Assembly (NCBI GenBank): GCA_965198655.1
Contig: OZ240668.1
Location: 1,736,001-1,800,000 of the forward strand
Source: Lichenicola sp965198655
GTDB taxonomy: Bacteria > Pseudomonadota > Alphaproteobacteria > Acetobacterales > Acetobacteraceae
DNA length: 64,000 bases
Direction: 5' to 3'
How positions within the stretch are numbered: position 1 is the stretch's first letter; each line of letters opens with the position of its first letter. Shown here one piece after another: positions 1-8,717 of the stretch. Below the pieces are notes generated by a model that saw nothing but the letters and a program-made list of their open reading frames with translations, was not told where the DNA came from and ran no database searches. The translations under genes and the position numbers were made by a program.

Positions 1-733
1 GCCGTGCCTCGACGGCGCGGAGATCGAGTCCTCTCATCGTTCGTGCACGGTCCGAGGCCAAGCCGTCCAGCGTCACCCCTGCGGCGAGGGCGTCGTTGCG
101 GTCGATCACCGTCGCCGACGCGCCGGTGTCGAGCATGGCGGTCATCGGATGGCCGTCGAGCTTGATGTCGAGCACGATGTGGTTGTCCTCCTCGCGGAAC
201 GGGACTTCGAAGTAGGGCGGGTCGAAGGGGCGCATCGCGGCGTCGCAGCCGGTCGCGTGGTAGAGGCCGAAATGCTGCCGTGGCACGTCGACGTCGACAT
301 CGTAGTTGGACAGGAAGTCGGCGCCGAACAGGCCGAGCACCGGCAACCCGTCGACCGGCTTGGAGAAGTTGGCGGCCACAGGCAGGTCGAGGCTGTGCGC
401 GAGGCCGTGGCCCAGGCCCAGATCGCGCACGGTCACGATCGGCGCCATGGTCACGCCGCCGACCCCGACGATGTTGGTGAAGCGGGCGTCGGCGCCCGGA
501 CGCAGGTCGAACTGCTGCGCGCCGTTGTGCGACACGACCGAGACGAAGGTGCCGGTGTCGATCAGAAGCGCCACCTTCTGGCCCTGTAGGGTAGCCTCCA
601 CCGCGATGATGCCGGTATGCGGCAGCAGCGGAAGGTCGGCGACCGTGTCGACCTGGCAGGCTTGTGGTCCGGTCTCGGCACAGCCGGCCAGGAGCGCGCC
701 CAGCAGCAGGGCCGACAGGGTGCGCAGGATCAT
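1..733 (-). CDS. Retropepsin-like aspartic protease lipoprotein (3' end beyond window)
   Basis: Partial gene running off the left edge; 244 codons are visible from an ATG at 733. The N-terminus is a lipoprotein signal: a hydrophobic run ending in LLAGC with the lipidated cysteine at residue 18. Two aspartic-protease triads are visible, an IDTGT at residues 58-62 and an LDTGAS at 201-206, so the protein has two retropepsin-like halves. This is the arrangement of the bacterial aspartyl protease/TPR-associated families that process unknown envelope substrates. It probably sits on the periplasmic face of a membrane. The phospholipase C gene ends 138 bp upstream on the same strand. Protease activity is inferred from the DTG motifs only; the C-terminus cannot be judged. 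Confidence 0.8.
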   Translation of the reverse strand, partial: MILRTLSALLLGALLAGCAETGPQACQVDTVADLPLLPHTGIIAVEATLQGQKVALLIDTGTFVSVVSHNGAQQFDLRPGADARFTNIVGVGGVTMAPIVTVRDLGLGHGLAHSLDLPVAANFSKPVDGLPVLGLFGADFLSNYDVDVDVPRQHFGLYHATGCDAAMRPFDPPYFEVPFREEDNHIVLDIKLDGHPMTAMLDTGASATVIDRNDALAAGVTLDGLASDRARTMRGLDLRAVEAR

Positions 734-871
734 CGTCGCTCGCTCGTGTTGGAGCGGCTCGTTCCAGCCGCCATCGAAACGACTACACGGGCGCTCCGAC
801 CGAGGTCAAGACGATGGCGGCAACCGGACCGCGCCCCGGAGAACGGCGCGATCCGGTTGCCGGCGGGGACT

Positions 872-2953
872 TCAAGCGGTCAGACCGATGGCGGGATCGG
901 TGACGCTGTCGCGGCCGGTCTCGACGTGGCCGGCGAGCTGGCAGGCAAAGGAAGCGTCCTCCTCCAGCGCGACGGACAGGTCGTACCAGCCGAACAGCTC
1001 CGACAGCGCCAGGGCGACCCGCTGCTGCTGGCCCGGCTGCACCGCCTGCCGGACGGTCTGACGGGTATAGGCGTCGGTCACCACCGCATGCACGAGGAAC
1101 GGGCCGGTGTTGGCGATCAGCAGCGTCAGGCCGATGGAGGCGGCGTCCTCCTCGGCGGTGACGGTGAGGGCGGCGCGACCGACGGACAGCAGGCTGCCGC
1201 GCCAGGCGCGCAGGAACCCGTTCGGACCGTAGACGGACAGGTCGTAGCTGCCGTCCGCGGCGGCGGTCCAGCGGTCGCTCAGGGTCAGGCCGGGCTCGAC
1301 CGTATAGGTGCGCGGCAGGTCGAGCGGGTTGCCGGAGCGCACCTGGTAGACGGTGCCGACGCTGCCCCCGTTGCCGAACGAGATGACGAACAGGCCGGCC
1401 GGCGCGTCGGCCTGGCCCCGCACCATCGAGCGGTAGGGCAGGGCGCGGGCGCGGCGCAGACCCGGCTCCTGCGCCGGCAGCGCCTGGGTGGTGGGCGGCA
1501 CCGGGACGTAGTCGGGATGGCGCAGCGCGTCGGGCGGTGCGAAGGCGGCCGTGCTCGGAAGAGTGGCCAGAGCCCGGTTCGGCGAGCGGAAGTCGAACGC
1601 CGAGGTAAGGTCGCCGGCGACGGCGCGGCGCCAGGGGGTGATGTTGGATTCCCGCATCAGCGCGTTGTTCGGGCCGAAGCGCTGCTCGATGAAGCGGATG
1701 ATGGAGGTGTGGTCGAACAACTGGCTGTTGACCCAGCCGCCCTTGCTCCAGGGCGACACCACCAGCATCGGCACGCGGGCGCCGAGCCCGTACGGGCCGG
1801 GGGTGTACTCGCTGCTGCCGGGGAAGATCTCGTTCGCGGTCGACACGGTGGACTGGCCGTTGATCGGGCTCTGCGGCGGGGTCGGCGGCACCATGTGGTC
1901 GAAGAAGCCGTCGTTCTCGTCATAGGTGATGAGCAGCACGGTCTTGCTCCACACCGCCGGGTTGGCGGTCAGGATGTCGAGCATCTGCGACACGTACCAG
2001 GCGCCGTAATTGGCCGGCCAGTTCGGGTGCTCGGTGTAGGCCTCCGGGGCGACGATCCAGGACACCTGCGGCAGCGCTCCACTGTCCACGTCCTGGCGGA
2101 ACTGGTCGAACAGGGTGCCGGAGCTGGAGATGTCGGTGCCGACCTTGGCGCCGTTCGCGAGCGGCGTGCCAGTGGCGGCGTTCTGGTACTGGTGGAAATA
2201 CAGCAGCGAGTTGTCGCCGTAGTTGCCGATATACGCGTCCGACGTGTAGCCCCACTCTCCGGCCTCGGTCAGGCCGGTGCCGATGTCCTGGTAGATCGTC
2301 CAGGTGATGCCGGCCGCCTGCATCCGTTCCGGATAGGTCGACCAGCCATAGCCGGCCTCGGCGTTGTCCACCACCGGGCCGCCGCCGCTGCCGTCGTTGC
2401 CGACCCAGCCGGTCCACATGTAGTAGCGGTTCGGGTCGGTCGGGCCGAGCAGCGAGCAATGGTAGGCGTCGCAGATGGTGAAGGCGTCGGCGAGCGCGTA
2501 GTGGAACGGGATGTCGGCGCGCGCGAGGTGCGCCATGGTGGTGGTGCCCTTGGCGGCGACCCAGCCGTCCCAGACCCCCTGATTCCAGGCGACGTGGGTG
2601 GTCTCCCAGTCATGGGCCAGGTCCTGGATGAACTGCAGCCCGAGATCGGGTGCGGTTGGGTGGAACGGCAACACGGTGCTGGCGCCGTCCGGCTGATACC
2701 AGACGGTGTTGCCGTCGGGCAGGCGCATCGCGCGCGGATCGCCGAAGCCGCGCACGCCCTGCAGCGTGCCGAAATAGTGGTCGAAGGAACGGTTCTCCTG
2801 CATCAGCACGACGATGTGCTCGACGTCCTGGATGGTGCCGGTGCGGTTGTTCGCCGGGATGGCGAGGGCACGGCCGATGCTCTGCTGCATGGCGGCCGCG
2901 GCGGCGCCGGTGCCGACGATCTTCAGGAACGAGCGGCGATCGGGTGTGACCAC
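872..2953 (-). CDS. Phosphocholine-specific phospholipase C, Tat-exported
   Basis: About 693 aa, the usual size for the bacterial phosphocholine-preferring phospholipase C / acid phosphatase superfamily. These enzymes hydrolyse phosphatidylcholine or sphingomyelin to diacylglycerol/ceramide and phosphocholine. A Tat signal begins DRRSFLK at about residue 5 and is followed by an alanine-rich stretch. The family signature HIVVLMQENRSFDHYFG follows the signal, and later conserved blocks such as TYDENDGFFDH and GLGARVPM are present. The C-terminal third looks like the paired DUF756 beta-sandwich domains. I chose the GTG at 2953 because an AGGAG lies 9 bases upstream; a TTG at 2977 is the alternative. 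The product likely acts in the periplasm or outside the cell, in phosphate or choline scavenging. Confidence 0.9.
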   Translation of the reverse strand: MVTPDRRSFLKIVGTGAAAAAMQQSIGRALAIPANNRTGTIQDVEHIVVLMQENRSFDHYFGTLQGVRGFGDPRAMRLPDGNTVWYQPDGASTVLPFHPTAPDLGLQFIQDLAHDWETTHVAWNQGVWDGWVAAKGTTTMAHLARADIPFHYALADAFTICDAYHCSLLGPTDPNRYYMWTGWVGNDGSGGGPVVDNAEAGYGWSTYPERMQAAGITWTIYQDIGTGLTEAGEWGYTSDAYIGNYGDNSLLYFHQYQNAATGTPLANGAKVGTDISSSGTLFDQFRQDVDSGALPQVSWIVAPEAYTEHPNWPANYGAWYVSQMLDILTANPAVWSKTVLLITYDENDGFFDHMVPPTPPQSPINGQSTVSTANEIFPGSSEYTPGPYGLGARVPMLVVSPWSKGGWVNSQLFDHTSIIRFIEQRFGPNNALMRESNITPWRRAVAGDLTSAFDFRSPNRALATLPSTAAFAPPDALRHPDYVPVPPTTQALPAQEPGLRRARALPYRSMVRGQADAPAGLFVISFGNGGSVGTVYQVRSGNPLDLPRTYTVEPGLTLSDRWTAAADGSYDLSVYGPNGFLRAWRGSLLSVGRAALTVTAEEDAASIGLTLLIANTGPFLVHAVVTDAYTRQTVRQAVQPGQQQRVALALSELFGWYDLSVALEEDASFACQLAGHVETGRDSVTDPAIGLTA

Positions 2954-3168
2954 GGGGACAAGTCTCCTTCGTTGCAACGGACGACGTCCGCCCGGCGCGT
3001 TCCTAGGGACTGGCTATGACGGTCGGATGACGCGGCGGAGACATTTTCGAGATCACGTGCAACCCGGATGGCGACTTCAAATCGTCATCCTGGACAGGAG
3101 GCAGGATAGGGTAGCCTGGGGTGCTGCGCAGCACGGGCCGCGCGACGGACGCGGCAGCGGGAGACATC

Positions 3169-4110
3169 ATGATCCAACCCTGGACGCGACGCGGGTTCCT
3201 GTCGGCCGCCGGCGCTGCGGGACTGGTGCGGGCGGGGCTGCCGGCGGCGGCGCAGACGCGTGCGCCGGTCCGGACGCACGAGCCGTTCTCGTTCCTGTTC
3301 GTGACCGACACCCACCTGCAGCCGGAGCTGGACGCAGCCAAGGGGTGCGCGATGGCGTTCACCAGGGCCCGCGGGCTCGGCGGCGACTTCGCGATCCAGG
3401 GCGGGGACCACGTGTTCGACGCGCTGGGCGTGCAGCACCTACGCGCCGACGCGCTGGTGTCCCTCTACACGCGCGCCGAGCAGGATCTCGGGATGGCGGT
3501 GCACCACACGATCGGCAACCACGACTGCCTCGGCGTCTACCCGTCGAGCGGGGTGGCGCCGACGGATCCGCTCTACGGCAAGAAGTTCTTCGAGGATCAT
3601 TTCGGACGGCTGTACTATTCCTTCGACCATCGCGGCGTGCACATGGTGGTGCTGGACTCGATCGGGATCACGGCGGACCGCGACTACGAGGGCCGGATCG
3701 ATGCGGAGCAGCTCGCGTGGCTGGGCACGGACCTCGCGGCGCTGCCGGCCGGGACGCCGATCGTGCTGGTCAGCCACATCCCGATCGTGACGGCGTATGA
3801 CGGGTATGCGCCGCCGCCGACACCGGCGCCGCGGCATCACAAGAACAGCGTGGTCAACGGCTACGAGGTGATTGCCCTGCTGGCCGGTCACAACGTGCTC
3901 GGCGTGCTGCAGGGACACACCCACGTTAACGAGATGGTGTCATGGCGCGGCGTGCCATACCTCACCTGCGGTGCCGTAAGCGGCAACTGGTGGCACGGCA
4001 CGCATCTCGGCACGCCGGAAGGCTTCACGGTGGTGCGGGTGGAGAACAACCGGCTCTCCACCCGCTACGTCACTTATGGGTTCAGGAGCGTCGACCCGCA
4101 CAACACGTGA
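3169..4110 (+). CDS. Tat-exported metallophosphoesterase
   Basis: 313 aa calcineurin-like phosphoesterase. The N-terminus carries a Tat motif, RRGFLSAAG, at residues 6-14 and a probable cleavage after AAAQ. Metal-binding motifs appear in family order: TDTHLQ (D-x-H), GGDHVFD, GNHD, then VSHIP and GHTHVN near the C-terminus. These build a dinuclear metal site for phosphomonoester or diester hydrolysis; the substrate is not evident. ATG 3169 has GGGAG six bases upstream and is preferred to the GTG at 3121. The gene is divergent from the phospholipase C gene across about 215 bp, so both may serve extracellular phosphate acquisition (inference). Confidence 0.88.
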   Translation: MIQPWTRRGFLSAAGAAGLVRAGLPAAAQTRAPVRTHEPFSFLFVTDTHLQPELDAAKGCAMAFTRARGLGGDFAIQGGDHVFDALGVQHLRADALVSLYTRAEQDLGMAVHHTIGNHDCLGVYPSSGVAPTDPLYGKKFFEDHFGRLYYSFDHRGVHMVVLDSIGITADRDYEGRIDAEQLAWLGTDLAALPAGTPIVLVSHIPIVTAYDGYAPPPTPAPRHHKNSVVNGYEVIALLAGHNVLGVLQGHTHVNEMVSWRGVPYLTCGAVSGNWWHGTHLGTPEGFTVVRVENNRLSTRYVTYGFRSVDPHNT

Positions 4111-4137
4111 CGACGGCCGGGATCGCCCCGGCCGTCG
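4111..4137 (+). terminator. GC-rich hairpin between convergent genes
   Basis: Perfect 11-bp stem (CGACGGCCGGG / CCCGGCCGTCG) with a 5-nt loop, starting at the base after the metallophosphoesterase stop and lying before the convergent DUF892 gene. No T-run follows, so it may act as a bidirectional or Rho-assisted terminator. Confidence 0.5.
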
Positions 4138-4165
4138 CGGTGTGCACCGAAGCTGAGAACTCGAA

Positions 4166-4663
4166 CTAGCTCGGCTTATGGCTCAGGTAGGTCTGCACGA
4201 TGTCGGGCAGATGGGTACCGAGCCAGTCGCCCATCGCCTGCTCTTCCTGCATGCACTGCTCGAGCACCGACACGTCGCCCGACGCGCCGGACAGGTTGGC
4301 GAGCGTGATGAGCATCTTGTAGGAGCTGATCTCGTACGCCTTGTAGCCGATCGCCGACAGGACGTTCTTCAACACCTCGTCCGATGCCGGCGCGTGCGCC
4401 AGGCCGGCCACTGTCGCGACGCTGCCAGTCACCACTTCCTTGAGGGCCGACTTCTTCGTGTCGTGCTTGGCCAGGAGATTGTCCAGCCGCGCTGCCTGGC
4501 TTTCCGACTGCTGCTTGTCCTGCTGCATTTTCGCGTGCAGCTCGGTGTAGGCCTGCATACGGGGAAGCTGGTTCTGGATCGTCCCGATCGCCTGCGTCTC
4601 GACGGCGTGCTGGTTCCGGAGCCCGGTCAGGTAGACGTCCATCGCTGCGTTCAAGCCACTCAT
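4166..4663 (-). CDS. Ferritin-like DUF892 (YciE/YciF-type) protein
   Basis: 165 aa, predicted all-helical. The sequence matches the YciE/YciF ferritin-like family: an opening LNAAMDVYLTGLRNQHAVETQAI, a mid ETQ...H pattern, and the C-terminal EISSYKMLITLA...LEQCMQEEQAMGDWL region typical of the family. The relatives are stress-induced cytosolic proteins that form diiron-type four-helix bundles; the biochemical role is unclear. ATG 4663 is chosen because AGGAG lies about six bases upstream; an in-frame start at 4729 would add 22 residues without homology. It is convergent with the metallophosphoesterase gene. Confidence 0.82.
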   Translation of the reverse strand: MSGLNAAMDVYLTGLRNQHAVETQAIGTIQNQLPRMQAYTELHAKMQQDKQQSESQAARLDNLLAKHDTKKSALKEVVTGSVATVAGLAHAPASDEVLKNVLSAIGYKAYEISSYKMLITLANLSGASGDVSVLEQCMQEEQAMGDWLGTHLPDIVQTYLSHKPS

Positions 4664-4764
4664 AGGAAACTCCTGTTGGTCGCCCGGTGAACGTGGGCTT
4701 TTCGGGAAGGATGCGTTGGCGGCGATCACAAGATGTCATGGTGACGACATCGGGCGGTGCGGGC

Positions 4765-5268
4765 TCAGCGACGGTCCCGGCCGGGGTCCGCCCCGGCCCA
4801 GAGCAGGATCGACAGGCTGGCGAGCGGCACCAGCACCTGGACCGGGCGCAGCCGGGCGAAGTAGCGCGGCGCCTCGCCCCGGCGCGCCGCCCGCGCGTCG
4901 CCGGTGCCGAGCAGGGCGAAGCCGGACAACAGGGCGAGCTGCGACGCCCGCCCGGATGGAAGCACCAGGCTCGCCGCACCGAGGCTGAACAGCGTGACCA
5001 CGCTGCCGATCTCGGACACCGTGGATCCGCCGTCCTGCCGGAAGCTCAAGCCCCGCCGCACCCCGGCCAGGAAGCACAGCACGGCCCCGGCCCACGTGCC
5101 GCCGAGGCGCGAGGCCGGTCCGCGCCAGGACCGCGGCGCCAGCAGCACCGCGCCGGCGGCGGTGGCGGTCGGTACCATCGCCGCGTAGGCGAGCAACAGG
5201 CTCACCAGCGGCGTATGGGGCTGCACCTGTTCGGTGCCGTCGGTCAGCTTGAGGTCGCCGATGTCCAT
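4765..5268 (-). CDS. DUF3429-family inner-membrane protein
   Basis: 167 aa integral membrane protein with about five hydrophobic segments (for example LVSLLLAYAAMVPTATAAG, GTWAGAVLCFLAGVRRGLSF, LALLSGFALLG, VLVPLASLSILLW). The FLAGVRRGLSF motif on a short loop is characteristic of the DUF3429 family, whose function is unknown. The chosen start gives MDIGDLKL; a GTG at 5364 would lengthen the protein by 32 residues. No obvious Shine-Dalgarno is seen for either start. It is divergent from the amidohydrolase gene at 5376 with about 107 bp between the preferred starts. Confidence 0.75.
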   Translation of the reverse strand: MDIGDLKLTDGTEQVQPHTPLVSLLLAYAAMVPTATAAGAVLLAPRSWRGPASRLGGTWAGAVLCFLAGVRRGLSFRQDGGSTVSEIGSVVTLFSLGAASLVLPSGRASQLALLSGFALLGTGDARAARRGEAPRYFARLRPVQVLVPLASLSILLWAGADPGRDRR

Positions 5269-5375
5269 GACCGGACAACGGGACAAGCCGCCGGTTTGTT
5301 CCAGGCGAGCTCGCGGGTGAACCAAGGGCGCCGTGGCGGCTTGGGTTATGGCGGACACGACCACGGAGCGGGCCC

Positions 5376-6404
5376 ATGCGCATCATCACCATCGAGGAAC
5401 ACGCGTTCGATCCGGACTTGGCCCAGGCGACGCAGGCGGCGCAGGCGGCCAGCGGCGGCTTCCTCAAGACGCTCGCCACGGAAGAGGCGCAGCCAGCGCC
5501 CGACGTCACCGGCCGGCCGGCGATGCGCCCCATACGCGAGGTGCCGCCGCTCGAGTCCGACCTCGGCGACGGGCGGATCGCCGAGTTGGACGCGCACGGC
5601 ATCGGCATGCAGGTGCTGTCGTACAGCAGCCCGACGCAGCTCGCCCCGGCGGCGGCGGCGGTCGGGCTGGCACGGGCGGCCAACGACCGCCTGGCCGCCG
5701 CGGTGCGTGCGCATCCGGACCGCCTCGCCGGCTTCGCCACGCTGCCCTGGCAGGATCCGCAGGCGGCCGCCGCGGAGCTGGAGCGCTCGGTCAAGGAGCT
5801 GGGCCTGAAGGGCACGCTGCTGATCGGCCGGCCCGGGACCAGCTTCCTGGACGACGAGCGCTACCGCCCGGTGCTGGCGACGCTCGAGGCGCTGCGCGTG
5901 CCGCTCTACGTCCACCCAGGGGCGCCCCTGCCGCAGGTGCAGCAGCCCTATTATGGCGGCCTGGGCGAGTCCGTCACCGCCCGGCTGTCGCTGTTCGGCT
6001 GGGGCTGGCACGCGGAGGCCGGCGTCCAGGTGATCCGCATGATCCTGTCCGGGACGTTCGACCGGCATCCGGGACTGCAGGTGATCAGCGGCCATTGGGG
6101 CGAGATGGTGCCGTTCTACCTCCAGCGCATGGACGACGCGATGCCGCGCGCGGTGACCGGGCTGTCGCGCACCATCACCGAGACCTACCGGTCGCAAGTG
6201 TTCGTCACGCCGAGCGGGATGCTGAACCTGTCGCAGTTCCGCTTCATCCACGAGGTGCTGGGCGCGGACCGGATCATCTATTCGGTGGACTATCCCTACC
6301 TGACCAACGACGGCGCCCGGGCGTTCCTCCAGGACCTTCCCGTCAGCGACGAGGACAAGGAGAAGATCGCGCACCGCAACGTGGAGACCCTGTTGGATCT
6401 GTAG
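5376..6404 (+). CDS. Amidohydrolase-2 family enzyme (resorcylate/ACMSD decarboxylase-like)
   Basis: 342 aa TIM-barrel protein of the amidohydrolase-related family. The N-terminal EEH (E7-x-H9), YVHPG (H180), ISGHWGE and the late SVDYP (D305) correspond to the metal ligands and catalytic positions of gamma-resorcylate/2,3-dihydroxybenzoate decarboxylases. The likely reaction is therefore non-oxidative decarboxylation, or hydrolysis, of an aromatic or related acid, with one divalent metal. Exact substrate cannot be told. A purine-rich GGAGCGGG precedes the ATG. It stands alone; the nearest downstream gene is more than 600 bp away. Confidence 0.85.
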   Translation: MRIITIEEHAFDPDLAQATQAAQAASGGFLKTLATEEAQPAPDVTGRPAMRPIREVPPLESDLGDGRIAELDAHGIGMQVLSYSSPTQLAPAAAAVGLARAANDRLAAAVRAHPDRLAGFATLPWQDPQAAAAELERSVKELGLKGTLLIGRPGTSFLDDERYRPVLATLEALRVPLYVHPGAPLPQVQQPYYGGLGESVTARLSLFGWGWHAEAGVQVIRMILSGTFDRHPGLQVISGHWGEMVPFYLQRMDDAMPRAVTGLSRTITETYRSQVFVTPSGMLNLSQFRFIHEVLGADRIIYSVDYPYLTNDGARAFLQDLPVSDEDKEKIAHRNVETLLDL

Positions 6405-7033
6405 ATGGTTGTGATCGGCGGCCCTTGCACCGCCGGAGGGCGAGGCGAAGGTTCGAGGACGTCGGACGCCTTGTCGGGGGGAGGGGCGGACCTGGAAGAG
6501 GATGGCGGATGGACATAATCATGCCGTCGTATGAGGACCTTTTCCCCGCCGGCGGTGTCGCGGACCGTAACCGCAGCGGGACGCCCTGTCGCGACGTTTG
6601 CCGTTGACGTCAAGTTCCTGACGAACGTTGACGCCCCCCACCGTCCTGACAGGATGCCAACATGGCTGTCGCTAGCCGTGTCGGCCATTGCGGTTAGAGC
6701 GCATTGTCTGATCAATTGATTCTGTCGGCTCGATTGAGCCAGTTCAATCGGATGATGCTCTAGCGAGTTCGGCAACGGCACCCGCACGTGCGGCCTCAAC
6801 CCTCGACATCGCAATACCCGTGACCAGGAAGGCAGCGGGAGCAGGATCGGCTAAAGACGTCGAGGCGACCTGCTAGCTGGAGCCGGCTCGACAGTGCGCC
6901 GCATGAGAACCATCGGACTCCGGCGCAACGAGGAACCAGTAGTCCTCCCGCAACGTCAGGAACCCGACTTCGGTAGGTCTGGGTCGAGATGCTCAGACGA
7001 CCTTGGGACGGATGCCGACAAGGCAAACACCAT
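6405..7033. other. Intergenic stretch with no convincing gene
   Basis: About 630 bp of mixed composition with only weak, short reading frames. The one structured item is the 64-bp palindromic element at 6697-6760. No terminator with a T-run and no promoter could be identified with confidence. Confidence 0.5.
6697..6760. repeat. IS630-like miniature palindrome with TA flanks
   Basis: 64-bp imperfect palindrome beginning GAGCGCATTG and ending GGATGATGCTC, flanked by TA on both sides (6695-6696 and 6761-6762). Its centre is a GGCTC-GATT-GAGCC hairpin. The GAGC...GCTC termini and TA duplication match the ends and target preference of the IS630 elements in this window, so it is probably an end-only remnant or very small MITE. 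Confidence 0.5.
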
Positions 7034-7183
7034 TCAGATCATCCTGTGCACCAGAAATCCGAACGCAATCCAGACTGGGCTGCACAAGGCGATGCCGAAG
7101 ATCATGCCCCTGAAAGCCGAGTAGGAAATTTCGTTACGGGATTGCATCATAATCACGGAGTCGTTCGACAGAGCTGCTGACAT
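7034..7183 (-). CDS. Small single-span membrane protein (49 aa)
   Basis: 49-aa reading frame with an ATG at 7183 and an AGGA eight bases upstream (GAGGAACGAGTG-ATG). The first 20 residues are polar (MSAALSNDSVIMMQSRNEIS). They are followed by a hydrophobic segment, about residues 25-46, that includes GMIFGIALC and PVWIAFGFLV and ends in HRMI, consistent with one transmembrane helix. I do not recognise a named family. It is divergent from the small membrane protein gene at 7393. The clean SD-ATG, sensible charge distribution and membrane helix support a real gene, but the length makes this uncertain. Confidence 0.5.
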   Translation of the reverse strand: MSAALSNDSVIMMQSRNEISYSAFRGMIFGIALCSPVWIAFGFLVHRMI

Positions 7184-7392
7184 CACTCGTTCCTCGTGGT
7201 GGTCATAAGCGCTCCCGCCGGGAGAACTTCAACTACCCTTGCCGAAAATACTTCGGAAATCTTTTGTGCATTGCAAAACTTCTACAATACAACTTGCGGT
7301 GGATGGCAGCAGAAAGAGGTTGTATTGATCGCCGCGGTATTGCGAGTGCTGTCGTGGGCATCGCCTCGTTGCATGCACAGTAGGAGAGGTTG

Positions 7393-7563
7393 GTGGGCTG
7401 GTACTTAGGAGCTGCTTATATCCTAGCCGCAATGACAACGACCCTCTTTCTCTTCTTCTTCAGCCACCAACACTACAACTGGTGGAACTGGATTTTCTAC
7501 GGTGTGAAGGACATCGTCTTCGGTTGGATCTGGCCTGTATACTGGGCACTTCTTCGACGGTAA
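7393..7563 (+). CDS. Small aromatic-rich membrane protein (56 aa)
   Basis: 56-aa frame starting at GTG 7393, with AGGAG six bases upstream; an internal ATG at 7432 is an alternative without an SD. Two hydrophobic segments are visible: WYLGAAYILAAMTTTLFLFF near the N-terminus and FYGVKDIVFGWIWPVYWALL at the C-terminus, joined by a polar SHQHYNWWNW turn. It ends LLRR-stop. Tryptophan and tyrosine content is unusually high. The two segments suggest a small inner-membrane hairpin. No family is recognised. Its codon composition is less GC-biased than the backbone genes. Confidence 0.5.
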   Translation: MGWYLGAAYILAAMTTTLFLFFFSHQHYNWWNWIFYGVKDIVFGWIWPVYWALLRR

Positions 7564-7699
7564 GGTCCTCGAACGATCGTCCCGGCTGTGAGGCCGCCGC
7601 TGCGGGTAGACAGCGTGCTGGCGCAACGTGGCGCGATCCGGGCTCCGGATCGTCATGCGAAAGGACCCAGCCCGCACAGCCAGGCCGTGTTTGATACCT

Positions 7700-8184
7700 T
7701 CACGGATGGGCTGGCTGCCAGCGGCAGTCGGCAGGACAGCGGGCAGAACGTCCCGAATAGGAGACGTGCTGCGGCGGCGCATCGGCGTCCGGACGTGGAT
7801 CAAGTTCTGGTTCCGCCTCCATTCGACCGCCGGAGAGCCACGCGATCTTGGCTCGAAGGGTGGCGGTCAGTCGGTCCAGCTCCTCCGCCCTCTCCTCCAG
7901 CCGCACGAGCTGCGCGGTCACGATCTCGACCGAACGTAGGGTCGTCATGGCGCCCGCCCGATGCTCGCGGCCCAGGCGCGCGATCTCGTCCAGCGACAGG
8001 CCCAGGGATTTCACTTCCCAATCCGGATCAGGCGGACGGCGCGGACGTGCTCGGCGGTGAAGACCTGATGCGGACGCCGTCCGCCCAGGCCATTGGTGCC
8101 GGGCCTCAGCAGGCCCTGGCGGATGTAGAAGCGCACCGTGTCGGTGCTCAGTCCGGTGGACCGGGCGGACTCCGTCATCAGCAT
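7700..8184 (-). pseudogene. MerR-family transcriptional regulator, frameshifted
   Basis: ATG at 8184 has AAGGAGG upstream and opens a typical MerR winged helix (LSTDTVRFYIRQGLLRP). The frame stops at 8011-8013 immediately after VRLIRIGK. The rest of the protein (KSLGLSLDEIARL, then a coiled-coil dimerisation helix with LVRLEERAEELDRL) continues in another frame from 8014. Intact relatives run through this junction without interruption; five extra bases around 8009-8013 would explain the break. The junction also makes a GTGA stop/start overlap, so re-initiation into two polypeptides is formally possible. It is divergent from the broken dehydrogenase gene, a common regulator/target layout. Nearest role: redox or aldehyde-responsive control (inference). 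Confidence 0.7.
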
Positions 8185-8239
8185 GGTTTGCCTCCTTGAC
8201 CCTGGACGGTGCTCCAGCCTTACAGAACCCGCTCCCCGG

Positions 8240-8717
8240 ATAGTGGAGCGGCTCTTGCGGCGTGTGGCATTGGTAACGGGTGCCTTGTCCGGCGTCGGGG
8301 AGGCGACGACGAAGCGGCTCCTACGTGATGGATGCCTCGTCTACGCGGCGGCGCGGCGGACCAGGCGCATGGCGTCGCTGCGGGCGCTGGGTGCCCGGGT
8401 CACGCCGCTCGACCTTACCGATACGGGTCCATCGTCGCCACTGCGGACCTGGTCGGCCCAGAATGCGGGCGCCTCGACGTGCTGGTGAACAACGCCGGCT
8501 ACGGCAGCTACGGTGCGCTGGAGGACGTTTCGCAGGCGGAAGCGCGCCGCCAGTTCGAGGTCCACCTGTTCGGGCTGGCACGGCTTTGCCAACTGGCGCT
8601 GCCGATGATGCGGGCGCAGCGCTGGGGGAAGACCGTTAACCTCAGCTCGATCGGTGGCCGGTTCGGTGAGCCGTTCGGGAGTTGATACCACGCGACGAAA
8701 TCCGCGCCGGCAGGCTA
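8240..8717 (+). pseudogene. Short-chain dehydrogenase/reductase, frameshifted and truncated by IS630
   Basis: Remnant of a classical SDR. A degenerate Rossmann motif (VALVTGALSGVGEAT) and NNAGYGSYG followed by the NLSSIGG strand are recognisable. The frame shifts near 8420 (one base lost between DLTD and GSIVATADLV), and the family's FGxWYHATK motif is broken by TGA at 8683-8685 in place of Trp. The reading frame then ends at the IS630 element inserted at TA 8716-8717; no C-terminal portion is found on the other side. Three independent lesions show long-standing inactivation. The start codon is uncertain; GTG 8240 is a guess. Confidence 0.75.

Noticed and set aside
617..3019. Long open frame (800 codons) on the plus strand
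   Set aside because: It is antisense to the phospholipase C and protease genes and arises from high-GC codon bias; its composition (Gly/Arg/Val/His-rich) matches no protein family.
7700..8184. merR region as two separate coupled genes
   Set aside because: The GTGA overlap would allow coupling, but the two frames together spell one MerR protein with no gap in the homology, so a frameshift is the simpler explanation.
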